From positions 7,501-71,500 of the forward strand of contig OY992836.1 of the NCBI GenBank assembly GCA_963921425.1: a stretch of 64,000 nucleotides of DNA, given 5' to 3'. This DNA is from Dryas octopetala. Its lineage: Eukaryota > Streptophyta > Magnoliopsida > Rosales > Rosaceae. The position numbers were made by a program, and so were the translations under genes. The notes under the pieces were generated by a model. That model made no database searches and had not been told where the DNA came from. It was given only the letters and a program-made list of their open reading frames with translations. Below, piece by piece: positions 21,975 to 33,316 of the stretch. Every line of letters begins with the position of its first letter. The stretch's first letter is position 1.

Positions 21975-22200
21975 CTATAAACTCATGTGCCGAGCTGACG
22001 TGCCATATTCGGCCCAATGCTCGACATAGTACAAACTCATCAAGTCTATAAACTTCTGTGCCGAGCTGGCGTGCCATATTCGACCCGATGCTCGACATAG
22101 TACAAACTCATCAGGTCTATAAACTCCTGTGCCGAGTTGGCGTGCCATATTCGGCCCGATGCTCGACATGGTACAGACTTATCAGGTTTATAAAAACCCT
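21975..22200 (+). repeat. 71-bp tandem repeat of the Tat 3' region, part after the copia insertion
   Basis: Units start at 21975, 22046, 22117 and (degraded) 22188, exactly 71 bp apart. With the two units before the copia insertion there were about five copies originally. Tandem repeats in the 3' region are a known property of Tat/Ogre elements. Confidence 0.85.
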
Positions 22201-22750
22201 TGTCCGAGCCGAAGTGACTTACTACAGTCCTAACGTTTCACAAAAAATTTCTAAAAGAAAAATATACCCTCAAACTCAAACTCTCATCGTGCATGCCGAG
22301 CTGACCTGAGAGTAAGTTTGAATATTTTTCTCAAAAACAAAATTCCTAGTATCTCAATGAATATATCAAACCCATATGAGATCATCAGGGACTTATTATT
22401 TCTGCTTATTTTCATCATGCTTATTAGGCTGGTCTGAAAACAAGTTGTAAATTATCATTACATTTTATTTCATTGTGATCGACAAGTCGAGCCGATCTCA
22501 AAATACCTTGTCACATTCATTTTGCTTTTATCATAACTTTTATTTTTCATCATTTTTTTATCCATCTGTAACTTGTTGTGGTTTTAGTTTCATTTCCGAG
22601 CTGAACTGACAAACAACTTGGAACAGAAGAAAATACTGAAAATAAATTAATAACAAACGATTCAAAAACAAATTGTTCAAGGACATATCAAACCCCGAGC
22701 CACACATCGGCTCGGGAATAAAAAAACCAAAAATACATAAATAACATACA

Positions 22751-23120
22751 TTAAGCAGATCTCTTAGCTGGCCCCTCCAAGGTCGGCCCGGCAGATCTCT
22801 TAGGGGACTCTTCTCCGTGCTGCACCACCTCGACGCCTCCGATCTGCCTCTCCGCATTGGGATCAGTTTCGAGGACCGGAAGGATCTCGGGGATCGGAGG
22901 ACTCTCCTGGGTCGACTCGGCCGCGAACGCGACCGCCTCGGTTTCAGCTTGGCAATTGGGGGGGGGGGGAGCTCTTCTAGCTTGCTGACTTTCCTGGGTG
23001 TCCTCCTCGCCCTCTAACTCGACTAAGAAGGACAGGTCCTAGTCCAGCCTCTTCGCTCGGATCACCTCCACGAGCTCTTTGTACCCCTCGAACTGGGTGT
23101 CACCCAGTTCCTTCAAGAAG
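22751..23120 (-). pseudogene. Remnant of an antisense ORF of the Tat element
   Basis: Read on the minus strand from about 23120, the sequence stays coding-like: ELGDTQFEGYKELVEVIRA, a TAG at 23039-23041, LSFLVELEGEEDTQES, then after a shift in the C-run (G-run at about 22961-22970 on +) PEILPVLETDPNAE and a final KRSA before the stop at 22751-22753. It is acidic and proline-rich. The opposite orientation to pol and position between integrase and 3' LTR match the extra antisense ORFs reported in Tat elements, whose functions vary. The nonsense codon and frameshift make it non-functional. The 5' part was separated by the CACTA insertion. Confidence 0.5.
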
Positions 23121-24808
23121 ACTTTATGTGCATTAGGGATGGACTATGAGAAAATACATGCATGCCCTAATGACTGCATTTTCTATAGGAATGAGTATGC
23201 TGATGAGATTAATTGCCCCAACTGTACTGTGTCAAGGTGGAAGTTAAGTAAGGATTCAACTGTTAAGGAGGGAGTGTCTGCAAAGGTGTTGTGGTACTTT
23301 CCCATTATCCCAAGGTTTAAAAGGATGTTTCAGTCTAGTAAAACATCTGAGAGTTTGACTTGGTCGGCATGTTCATGAAAGAGTGAATGATGGTAAGATG
23401 CGGCATCCTGCAGATTCCCCATCTTGGAAGTTAGTGGACTATAAGTGGCCTGAATTTGCTGAAGATCCTAGAAACCTTAGACTCGCACTTGCAGCTGATG
23501 GTTTTAATCCCCATAGCTCTTTAAGTAGTAGATACAGTTGCTGGTCTGTTCTACTTGTCACTTATAACCTTCCACCATGGTTGTGTATGAAAAGAAAGTT
23601 CATGATGATGAGTCTATTAATTTGTGGTAAAAGGATATAATGCATGTCCAGTATGTGGAGAAGACACAAAACCCCACAGGTTGGTTCATCGTAATAAATG
23701 CTCATACATAGGCCATCGAAGATTTTTAGCACAACATCATCCTTATCGAAAGCAAAAGGCTGCATTTAATAATTGTCAAGAATTTTCTCCACCTCCTGTG
23801 CCATTAAGTGGGGAGGAAGTATTGGAATAGGTGGAAAGCCTTAATTTCTTACCTTTTGGGAAGAAAAAGTGGCCCTGTAACCGGGTGGAGGGTGATACAA
23901 GAGCGTGTTGGAAAAAGAAGTCAATCTTTTTTGAACTCGAATATTGGAAATCTCTTCATGTTCGGCATATTCTCGATGTTATGCACATTGAGAAAAATGT
24001 ATGCGATAGTATTATCGGTACATTGTTGAACATTCCTACCAAAACAAAAGATAGGCTTGCAGCTCGTTTAGATCTCCTGGACATGGGGGTACGTACTGAA
24101 TTAGCACCTATTGTTGGAGAAAAAAGAACCCATTTGCCTGCATCTAGTTGGCAAATGAGTGTTTATCTTTGCATGTTAAATCTGACCTCAATTGTGAAAC
24201 TAATGACATACCAGACACGCTTAGTTGGCTAGCTGATGGGCCATGCATTGAAGTCCCGAAATTTAATGGTTATTCCATTAATGGGGTTCATTTAAATACT
24301 AAGACTTGTGATGCAGTTCGGGCTGTTCAAAACAGTGGCGTGTGTTGGATTGGTGATACAATGCAAATTTCTAGTGCGAAAGATAAAAACCCCATAATCA
24401 CAGATATGTGTTTCTATGGGGTGATTCAAGAAATATGAGAACTTGACTGCTTCAAGTTTAGAATTTCCATCTTTAAGTGCGATTGGGTTGAGAATACAAA
24501 TGGAATTAAAATAGATGATCTAGGCTTTACTTTGGTCAATCTTAGTAGGATAGGTTTCAAGCATGATCAATTTGTTTTGGCTAGCCAAGTCAAACAAGTC
24601 TGCAGATGCTGCATGGTCTGTTGTTCTATCAACCCAAGATAGAAATTACAATGATTGCGATTATGATGATGAGTTAGGGGATATTATAGTGGATCATGAA
24701 CCTTTTACCAAAGGTCTTCCATTCATTGAGACATTTGATGACATTGTTAGTGAAAATCCTACAAACTGCATTAGACCTGATGGTGAGGGTATATGGATTG
24801 ATCAGTAG
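23120..24808 (+). pseudogene. TNP2-type CACTA transposase, several internal deletions
   Basis: Recognisable blocks in order are LCALGMDYEKIHACPNDC and NCPNCTVSRWK, ERVNDGKMRHPADSPSWK, LALAADGFNPH (probable first catalytic Asp), GYNACPVCGEDTKPHRL, LDVMHIEKNVCDSIIG, and a DUF4216-like end (CFYGVIQEI, IDDLGFTLVNLSRIG) running to the stop at 24806-24808. Transposase_21 proteins bind and cut element ends. Lesions include a frameshift near 23365 and a deletion near 23620 that removes the stretch normally lying between SLLI and VKGYNAC. A TAG at 23828-23830 stands where CAG is expected. A second large deletion near 24150 removes the DUF4218 region, and further shifts follow near 24440-24560. The N terminus is absent. 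Confidence 0.85.
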
Positions 24809-25211
24809 TATCAAAAGGGTATTTATCTAAGGTAACTGGTTTTTTTGTTTTGCTTGGGCCATGACTGTGTGCTTATTTTTAATGTGTGATTTCTGGTTAA
24901 GTGTTTTTTCTAGTTATATAAAGCTTTTAATCCATGATTGGTATTGTTCTGCAGGTGCTTTACTGCATTCTTTGCAAGATAGGATAAGTAAAGGTTCCTC
25001 AAGAAAAAGCCAAGGCAAAATTTAGCAGAAACTACAGATAAGTAAAGGTTAGTTCTATTAATCTAATTGGAAGGATCTGTAGCATATCTCTATGACACTG
25101 CCTTTCATGAGTTTTTACTTGGTACTGAAAATTAAATCTTTAGAAGTAAATTCTATAGGTTTCAATTTTTTTTTTTTTTTACAGTAATCAAAATCTGCTG
25201 AGCCCACTTCA

Positions 25212-28200
25212 ATGGGTGCAAAGGCAGTGGCTTCCTCCAAGAAGAAGACCTCCAGATCAAACGCAGTTGAGCCCACTTCATCTCAATCGAAGGTGACAAA
25301 GGACACTGCTACCACCGAGAGCTCAGTTAATGGAAAGAATAAGAGGGGGATGGTTACAATGCCTCGCATTATAAAGCGAAAAATAATGAAAGTCAAAAAG
25401 GTGGTGGAGTTCAATCCAAAAGGGTAGCCACATGGGAAGGCAGCGACCGAGATGCTGTCTTACATTGGGACTTTAGCACGTACAAAGGTCCCAATTATCA
25501 TAGACACTTGGAAGAAAGTGGATGTTCATGTAAAGGACAAAATTTGGGAAAATGTAGAGGTAAGCAACATTTGTCCCAAATTTATATAACTAGTACATCA
25601 TCATAATAAAACATTATAAAATTACAGTTTTATTAAGATGTAAATTGTGTAACGTGTGTTTCTCTATGCAAGTAGATGGCTTTTGTGCTACCTGCTCAAT
25701 GTAGGAAGATGGTGTTAGCATCTGCATCATCTAAGTGGAGGGAATTCAAGTCTAGACTGACTACTAAATATGTACTCCTCAAAGACTAACCTGATTTATT
25801 AATTGACCCTCCTAAAGAGTAGGAATTTATTGAGAAGGCAGATTGGAAGGTCTTTGTGAACTCTAAGATTTTGGTTTAGTGGGAGGTAAGATATTAATTT
25901 ATACATAAATTTCCTACTTTACAGAAATTATGCCTATTTTTTCTTGGTTATATTGAATTCTTGTAGCCCCTCCATTTCTTTTCTGGTTGGGCAGTAATGC
26001 TTCACGAAAGAAAAAAAAAACAAATTAAAAAACATAATTTTCTTAATCTTATTGTCACCTCAAGAAGAGCAATCACCATTACATCCTCATCCTTAACTTG
26101 GTTCAAATATTACCATTATGGCTGAATTGATAAGTAATGTTATTAATATACTGTACATCATATTAGCATTCAAGCATACATAACTATATATTCTGTTATT
26201 AATATATATACTATACTTTGTCAATTAATAAGTAATGTTGCAATTGTGTGGCTGAATTCAACTCATGAATTGCATGCAAGTGAGCTGCCAGGACTTTGAA
26301 TTGGGATGACCATGCAAGTGATCCTTGGCTTGGTCTGCATGTCAGCTTTTTCTTTTGTTTTATTTCTGTACAATTGTTCTTTTTAAACTTCTAAATAGAG
26401 CCCTTATTGTGTGGAAATATTCTATTTTGCAGCAACTTCACAACAAACAGGTGGATAGGAAATCTAAGCATGAGTATCATCATAGACTATCGCGTAAAGG
26501 GTATGCTGGTTTGGACGATGAACTGGTTAGTGTGAATTTTAACTGCCTTGGTTGAATATATATTAAGATGTTAATCATTTGCCTGTTTTAAAGATGAAAA
26601 TAATGCCTGATGCGGAGTTTGATCGGGCAACCCTTTGGATTAAAGCACACGAAGATAAAAGTGGGAAGATCCCAAATGCAAAGGTAGCGGAGACTGCTGC
26701 TAGAATTGTAAGTAAGCTACTGATATTGTATTGATTATAATCCTGCCAATGTTGGATCTGACAATGTTGACTTCTTTTAAATTTGAAATCAACTTTATTT
26801 GTCCTTGTTTATTTATAAGACATATATTGTTTCAGGAGGATTTGAAGAAACAAGTAGCTGATGGCACATTATCTATTTCTGGTACCACTGATGTGCTAAC
26901 AATGGCATTATGGACCCCTGAGCACTCGGGAAGAGTTAGAGGTGTGGGAGGTTATGTAAAGCCAAGTTCTTACTTTAACCTCCCTCCAAGAAAGAGTATA
27001 AAAGACACAATCAGAGATAGTGTCAAACAGATCATGGAAGAGGAGCGAGAGAAGAGAATAGTTGAGGAACAAAAATATTGGATGGCGAAAATTCATGAAA
27101 TAGAGGAAGGGAAGAATTCCAAGGCTGAGGGACCAACCCCTGAGATGTTAGCCCCTACTCCTGGTACTCAATCAACTCCTCATACTGTTGGATATGGCTC
27201 TGATAAAGCAAGCACCAATGCAGTCAAGAAGACTCTTATTCTGAACAAAGTTAAGGAGAACATTGAAGAAAATGTGGAGAAGGAAATGAAGAAGAATGCT
27301 GAACAGCAGGTGGACAAGAAAGACACGCAGATGATCGATGTGGATGATGATTGTGTCCACCTGGAATCTGGGCAAGACAAGAAAATTGTTTTGAAGGTAT
27401 ATATTTCATCCCAACTTAACCCAAAGTATTTTCCCTACATTAATCTGTATGTGAGCTAATTAATACTATATTTGTTGTGAGATGGCAGTGCACGAGAAAC
27501 CACTAGCTAGCTTGTTCACATGTATAATAAACCACTATAACATATATTCATTGGAGTTCACCATCATATAATCATACATACTATATAGCTAGTATGACTG
27601 TAAACTAAGTGGCTCAATCCTCTGAATTAACATACAATAATTTGACTATAAACCTTGTTTGAATCTAAATTATAAATTTATAATAATACTTGGCCATTAC
27701 CCCTCTCTGCAATATGCATTGTATTCATCAGATCATTTCCTCCCTTGCCTAACTACAAAGCTAGCTAGCCTTAATTTTTCTCATTAAGTAACCATGAATA
27801 TGACTCATAGACACTCTTTTATAATTTGACTCATAGACGACACACCTTAGAAAGCCGGCAACTGCTGCATGTACAAATTATGTAGTCCAATAATACAACA
27901 TATTGATTTTTGATGATTATAAGTACTCCATTGAGGTTTGAATGAATTGAAACCCAGCCCTACAATTAATTTTTATAATGTTATATGTGCTTTGGATGTG
28001 TGCTCACTTGACAAGATTGTGTTGAAGAAAGCGAAAGGTGAGAAGCAACATAGGATGAAGGGGATTGTGTTGAACCTGCAAACAATGCCTATGCCACTGA
28101 AGTTGTTGTGCATGTATGCACAAAATGTAATGAATGAGGGATTAACAATCAACTTTGAAATAGAGGCGGACGTTTTTAGGCAGCTCTTAGAACCTACATA

Positions 28201-29830
28201 TTGTACGAAGATATTACCCAATTTGGTGGCATGGTTGAAATATCAGCCAACTGCATTGTGGTTTACATGAGGTAAAAAAAATGAATAAGGGATTTTTACA
28301 TATTAATATCCAGCAAAAAAGATGAGATTATTGAATCATGCTAGCTATTTGACTTGCTAAATATTTTTTAGGTACTTGTACAATGTGGTGAAGAGATCAA
28401 AGATGGTAAACATGGTTGGTTTCGTAGACCCTGCTCGAACTGGTGCAATAGGGTGTGGAACTGTAATAGAAAGAACACGGCACTTGGCAGATAGGTTCGC
28501 CACGTCTTCTAACGATAAGATTTTTTTAGTCCCTTACAATTTCCGGTAAGTTATTCAATGTTAAAATATCTTTGATTGTCAATGTAAATACACATTTTCA
28601 GTCATGTAATGTATTTAAAAATAATTTTAAATGCGTAGAAATCATTGGATATTGACGGTTATCAATCCAGACAAGGAGATTGTCTATTTTATGAACCCAA
28701 TGAGAAGGCGTCTGATCGGTGATGAATGGAAAACTGTTGTGGACAAGTAAGGCTGTAATTTTTTTCTCATCAGTTTATAATTTCATTTACATATCTCATA
28801 AAGTGTTAAAATCATTTGGTTTTTTGATCATGGCACAGCGGGATTAAAATATTCAATGCTCAAGTGAATAGGCAAGGGCGTAAAACAATAATTTGGAAAA
28901 ATATAGCGATAAGTTGGCTTGTTTGCTTTAAACATCAAATAACAGATTGCTAAATGAACTGTATATGTGCTCATTCTAATTAATGTTTATTTGTATTTAG
29001 GGCATTCCTCAACAACCAAGTGACAAGGAGTGTGGTTATTTTGTTATGCGCTTTATGAAGGAAATAATTGAAGATGAGGGCTTAGCTTTTGTGAATAAGG
29101 TATGAATTAGTCAGCCAACCTGACATTATGTTGTTCATGTTTTTGGTATGAGCAGTGATATGATAATTGTCTTTTTTGGACATTTTGAACTCTTGGTACT
29201 CTTAGGAGCTATATAATATCATGTCAAAATGACTTATAAATTGTTTAGACCTTGCTGGGCATTTATATATGGGTATTCAAATCTCAAGAAAGAAGTTAAT
29301 GTATTGTTGCAATTTATAATGTTTTAATTTGTTTTGTGGCTGAAAGATTGGAAATGTAGTAAAGGAATAAAAGAAAACAAAATAGTTAGGGGAGTCTGTT
29401 TTGGGTGCAGATTGGGAATACTTGGTGGATTCTTTAAAAATTGTGGAAGTGGACAAGTTATAGTGGCCCCTGTTTGATGACCACTTGTGTTAATATATTG
29501 GAGCTTGATTCTGGTTATAGGCCCCTATTTTATCTTGTGGATGCTAACTATATATATATATATATATGCTTGCTACTGGATGTTAAAACCTGACAGGGGC
29601 ATATTATTCTCTTGCATGCCTATGTTTTTCAATACACCTACTTAGGGGCATGTTCTTTATTTTTTTTCTTTCTGCTGGACTTTTTTCATTTTTGGTTGAA
29701 TTTTATTTTTAATTAGTACTCCATCTTTGCCTTGTTTCAGTGGGAACGAAGGCAGGACAACACTTATACCCAAGAGGATATCGATAAAGTCCGGGCTGAA
29801 TGGGCAAACTTCGTGGGCCAGTTTATGTAG
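25212..29830 (+). pseudogene. CACTA second gene: Transposase_24 domain plus Ulp1-like (C48) protease domain, multi-exon
   Basis: Exons judged from splice sites are 25212-25559, 25676-25885, 26433-26525, 26594-26707, 26836-27396, about 27980-28270, 28372-28545, 28639-28746, 28839 to about 28908, 29001-29099 and 29741-29830 (stop TAG). The N part is basic. The middle has Transposase_24 blocks (RKGYAGLDDEL, DRATLWIKAHEDKSG, GTTDVLTMALWTPEHSGR) and a Glu/Lys-rich coiled segment. The C part matches cysteine proteases of the Ulp1/SENP fold, with His in NHWILTVI and nucleophile Cys in PSDKECGYFVMRFM. The usual catalytic Asp is Asn in YFMNP. Stops include TAG at 25425-25427 and three in exon 2, so the gene is dead. 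Ulp1 enzymes cut SUMO from proteins; the role in transposons is unknown. Confidence 0.8.
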
Positions 29831-30344
29831 ACATTTCTGGTTGGATTTTTGTATGACACCTTTTTGACGTAGGCCATATGTTTAGCTAGACTAGCTTGGG
29901 GTATATATGATATATTGATTACTTTGCTAGATTAGCTTGGGATGATAGACTAGCTGCTGGATAATACTTTTGATATATATATGGCAACAATTAGGTTGAT
30001 TAATTAGATTGTTGCCTAGTTTTTTGGAAAGGTATATATGGAGGGTTTTTGTTTATGGCATATATGATTGGTTTTGTGAATGAAATTGGGCTAAGGGAGC
30101 AAGGTACATATATACATTTACTACCTTCAAATATCGTATATTATTTGGTACTTTAGAAATTCCAATCCTTTATTATTGTGAATTGGTATTTTGTAAATGT
30201 ATAATTTATGAGAAATGTTAATTATGAAGGGAATCAATTTGGAACAATTAATGGTTGTACCAAAACAACCTATCTCATCAATCAGATTGTGCATTGTTTG
30301 TTCATAATTGCATTGTGGTCAAAGACAATTGGGAGTTTCTAAAA

Positions 30345-31020
30345 ATAGATGTAAACAGACACCTTATACAACAGTTTTTCGATCAAAAGCGTGGTCTGTG
30401 CCCTTGACTTACAATGGTTCAATATCATAAACCATTGTCTAATTCTTAAGCATACCACACAAATCTCAAAAAGCCATTGTGCTAAGTGCCTTCATACAAT
30501 AGTTTCTAACCCAAAATCGATGTACCAAATAAGTATATACAACGGTTATATGGTTAATATTCAATTTTCTTAATGCATTAATACAACGGTTTAATATAAA
30601 TACCGTAGTTTGAAAAACCTATAGACATGACAATACACCTATTTTCCAATAGCTTACACAACGCTTATTAACAATACACCGTTGTTTTAATGACTATTTC
30701 ACCTCGTGTTTCTATCTAAAATAGTTGTAAAACCAATGCTTTAATTAAGGTAACTGTTGTTTAACATATCTCTACACATCGGTTCTTAACTATAAACCGA
30801 TGTTTAAATTAACACTCAACAACGGTATCCTCCAAACTATTGATTTTAAAGGTTGTATATACAACGGTGGTACATATATAACCGATGTGTAGGTGCACCA
30901 GGACAACGGTTTTTGTCCGTTGTCTATTGAGGTACGAATAGACATCGGCCGATTAGACGACGGTAAATTGGAAACTCACACAACGGTCAAAATCTGTCGT
31001 CTGAATGCTATTTTGTAGTG
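30345..31020 (+). repeat. CACTA right subterminal repeat array and terminal inverted repeat
   Basis: At least fifteen variants of ACAACGGTT or its complement AACCGTTGT (with forms such as ACAATGGTT, AACCGATGT and ACAACGGTG) occur in both orientations, becoming denser toward the end. The array finishes at the terminal CACTACAAAA. In CACTA elements such arrays are binding sites for the TNPA-type protein. Confidence 0.85.
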
Positions 31021-31320
31021 GTGCTCTCTCTCTTGCTTTTGGGATTAAAAAGTGTCTTTTTCAAGAACACTCAAGAACAAAACCCAGAAAACCCGAAAAA
31101 CACAAACTCAGAAATGGGAGGAATCACTTACTGGTTTTTCTTCGGCCACACTCTCCGCCCCTCACACACTCGAAATTGCCTCGCCTACGGCCGTGCTTGG
31201 TCGGAGTCGCGACTGGGCTGCTGCTCAACCCACGGAGAGAGAGAGAAGGTAGGAAGTTGGATTTATGAAAAATGAGAAGTGAAAGGGAAGAAGAAGAGGG
31301 GTGACCTTTTATACCCCTAT
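31021..31320 (-). promoter_or_regulatory. Antisense promoter and leader of the Tat element (upstream of the antisense ORF)
   Basis: On the minus strand a TATA box (TATAAAA, 31307-31313) is followed by a pyrimidine-rich leader with a possible splice donor (CCAGTAAGT near 31134). The leader runs left into the CACTA insertion, beyond which lies the antisense ORF remnant. Position and orientation fit a promoter for that ORF. No transcript evidence is available. Confidence 0.4.
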
Positions 31321-31640
31321 GCAAATTCGATCCCAGCCGTTCATTTTTGGGGCTTCAGATACCAGATCTTGCCACGTGTCTACATTTAAAATACCCATAA
31401 ATGAGGTCACCCTTACGTTCCCCTATGCAGATACAATCATGAACCGTTACCCCTTCGCATATTCTCAAGATATTTTGGCCAGTTACATATCATCATCTGC
31501 TCGGATTATTGGGAAGTCGGACCTGTCCAGATCGGCATATCTGCATCAGTTCGGCACGTGGCATCTCATATGTTATTGTTCATAGACTGTCTTTTTTTTT
31601 TTCAACTTCCAATTCATCACGGTCTGTTCGGATCGAAAGT

Positions 31641-31651
31641 TGGGGGACTTC
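31641..31651 (+). other. Polypurine tract of the composite Tat element
   Basis: GTTGGGGGACTTC immediately precedes the LTR start TGTTTGTGGATAAA. The same tract plus LTR start occurs near 12508. Confidence 0.75.
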
Positions 31652-32684
31652 TGTTTGTGGATAAACCCACATGAATTTGACAACCAATCATGGATCGACA
31701 CGTGGCAGGTCAGATCTAACCTCAGGCTTTGACTTTTCAACGGCCAAACCTGGACCTCCACGTCACCATGCCAGCTCGGCACATTTTCATTGCCAGTTCG
31801 GATCAGCTCATCTCGGTGGATCTCCGTATCCGATCCGACCCGATCTGAGGATCCCCTAAGAATTGAGTGTTCATCTTTTCTTAGTCGGTTCGGCTTGACC
31901 CTTGGTGATCATCTTCTCTGACACGGATTATCGTCGGGTGATGACTGTCATGTCGTAGATCGGGCCAGTCTGAACTAGTCCATCCATGCCCGATCCGAAC
32001 GTAGTTATATTTTATACCCGCGTATATGATATCTATGATCGGTTCGGCTCGGATCCCACCACCATTCTAGAAGATTAGAGTCAAGACGAACCGCCTCAGT
32101 CGAATATCTCTGACATGGCTCTCTGATAGATGAGACCTCCCAGCTCACAGTCATGATTATTAGGGCATCCCACTTGATCTTCTATCCTTGCATTCAATGC
32201 AGCATTGAATGTAAAGGAGGTGGGTAGTTGTGCATGCTACTATTCATGGCCGAATGCGTGGCCTCCTCTCAACCATTCACCCTTATGTAGGTAACTTACC
32301 CTTCACCATTTCCTTTGCCTATATAATCTGACTTATGTGCACAAAAAGAAGGATCGAATAGACAACTTCACTCACAAAAAGCCTATCAGAATACCCCCCA
32401 CATGCTGAGAATAAGCCCAGGAGATCTTACCTTGTTCTTCGTCATTCTCCCAAGTTCATCACCTGTTCTTCCTTGTTCTTAACACAAACACCTCCAAATA
32501 TACATCACTAACTTCATCATCGGAGCGTATTTGGCTGGTACCACACCGGTCCATCTCCTTTGATTTTGTGTTCGTGCAGGAAAATCTCGAGTCAACATGC
32601 ACTTCATCATCCAGCAGGGCTTCTGATCAACCAGATCATCATCCCTAAGTTGTTGCATCTCTCTTACGGAAATTTGCATCAACA
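31652..32684 (+). repeat. 3' LTR of the composite Tat element
   Basis: The LTR runs from TGTTTGTGGATAAACCC to GCATCAACA, about 1033 bp. A related LTR in reverse orientation lies at 36876-37955. Shared features are the first about 20 bp, a CACGTGGCA block, a palindrome at 32188-32214, a TATA box (TATATAAT) at 32320-32327, and the end TTTGCATCAACA. Confidence 0.8.
32188..32214. promoter_or_regulatory. Conserved LTR palindrome
   Basis: TTGCATTCAATGC, one spacer base, then GCATTGAATGTAA form 13-bp arms with one mismatch. The related LTR has the perfect version at 37366-37392. It lies upstream of the TATA box, where enhancer sites are expected. Confidence 0.5.
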
Positions 32685-32686
32685 GC

Positions 32687-32768
32687 TTCTACAAGCTTTC
32701 ACCCTTTTCTTCACTTTTCTCAAACATTCTTTAAACTCCTACTCTTTTTCTCACGCATAAATACTCCA
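32687..32768. repeat. 82-bp direct repeat, right copy (partner 12677-12758)
   Basis: Starts two bases after the LTR end; equal in length to the left copy with about two substitutions. Confidence 0.85.
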
Positions 32769-33316
32769 GCCAAAAGTCAAACCACTTAGTTAATTAATCA
32801 AACACCTCCCATTCGGTTTCACTTTCACCAAAACAAAACTAATCAACTCAAAATACCCACTTGCACTTCTTCTAGTCTCTTCTTAGTATCATGTGTCCAG
32901 CCAACAAATGAATCAATTCATTCTAAATAATACACATGCATGGCCAAAGTGATGCATATCTCTTAAAATAAATATCACACTTTTTCATAAATTTCTACAT
33001 ACTTCCAGCCCAACACAAGTCCAACTAGAGTAATCCAAAAATAAAACACCATGATTAATCCACCTTATCTACCTTTCATTTCCCAATTTTTTTTCAACAC
33101 TCTTCCAATTTCAACAAATCACCAAAAATATATCCGGGCTCCGAAAAATGCTACGTACTCGTAGCGACGAATGCTAATTTCTTATGGACTCAAAACCAAA
33201 TTTAGATATCTAGGATTTACTCAAAAATCATAACACTTCCAATAAGAAATTCAAAGTAACCTTAAAAAAATAAATAACTCAGGAAATAAAATACAAAAAA
33301 TTTTCAGGGTCTCACA
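32769..33316 (-). repeat. Probable fragment of a Tekay/Del-type LTR
   Basis: On the minus strand, from 33316, the sequence starts TGTGATGTGAGACCCTGAAAA and continues with the weakly structured AT-rich sequence usual for chromovirus LTR starts. No partner LTR or coding region is attached, so this rests on resemblance only. Confidence 0.35.

Larger units (their letters stand above)
23120..31020 (+). mobile_element. Left-truncated CACTA (En/Spm-like) transposon
   Basis: The right end is intact: TTTTGTAGTG at 31011-31020 is the reverse complement of CACTACAAAA, preceded by about 650 bp of subterminal repeats. A TNP2-type transposase remnant lies at the left and a Transposase_24/Ulp1 gene follows, both on +. 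The left terminus with CACTA and the transposase start is missing. TNP2 homology begins abruptly at about 23115-23122, where the Tat antisense ORF stops. GTG follows the right end and could be half of a 3-bp target duplication. Confidence 0.85.
12759..32684 (+). mobile_element. 5'-truncated Tat-lineage Ty3/gypsy element, interrupted by three younger insertions
   Basis: Parts in order on the + strand are RNase H (12759-13263), integrase (17040-18263), 3' untranslated region with 71-bp tandem repeats (18264-18528 and 21975-22200), antisense ORF remnant (22751-23120), antisense leader and promoter (31021-31320), polypurine tract (31641-31651) and 3' LTR (31652-32684). The 5' LTR, gag, protease and reverse transcriptase are missing. 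Insertions occupy 13264-17039, 18529-21974 and about 23120-31020. The extra RNase H-like domain, the long hypervariable 3' region and an antisense ORF are known features of the Tat lineage. Confidence 0.8.

Noticed and set aside
18453-22200. Regular direct repeats reminiscent of a CRISPR array
   Set aside because: The 71-bp units are head to tail with no unique spacers, lie in a plant retrotransposon, and have no cas genes nearby.
23091-23109. Perfect 19-bp palindrome AACTGGGTG-T-CACCCAGTT at the Tat/CACTA seam
   Set aside because: Read on the minus strand it is part of the coding-like antisense ORF (ELGDTQFEGYKEL), so it is more likely a chance feature of that sequence than a repair signature.
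31573-31859. Short ORFs on both strands around the Tat LTR start
   Set aside because: They cross the polypurine tract and LTR boundary and show no family similarity.
12677-32768. The 82-bp repeats as LTRs of a small element
   Set aside because: They lack TG...CA ends, a primer-binding site and polypurine tract next to them, and one abuts a separate complete LTR.
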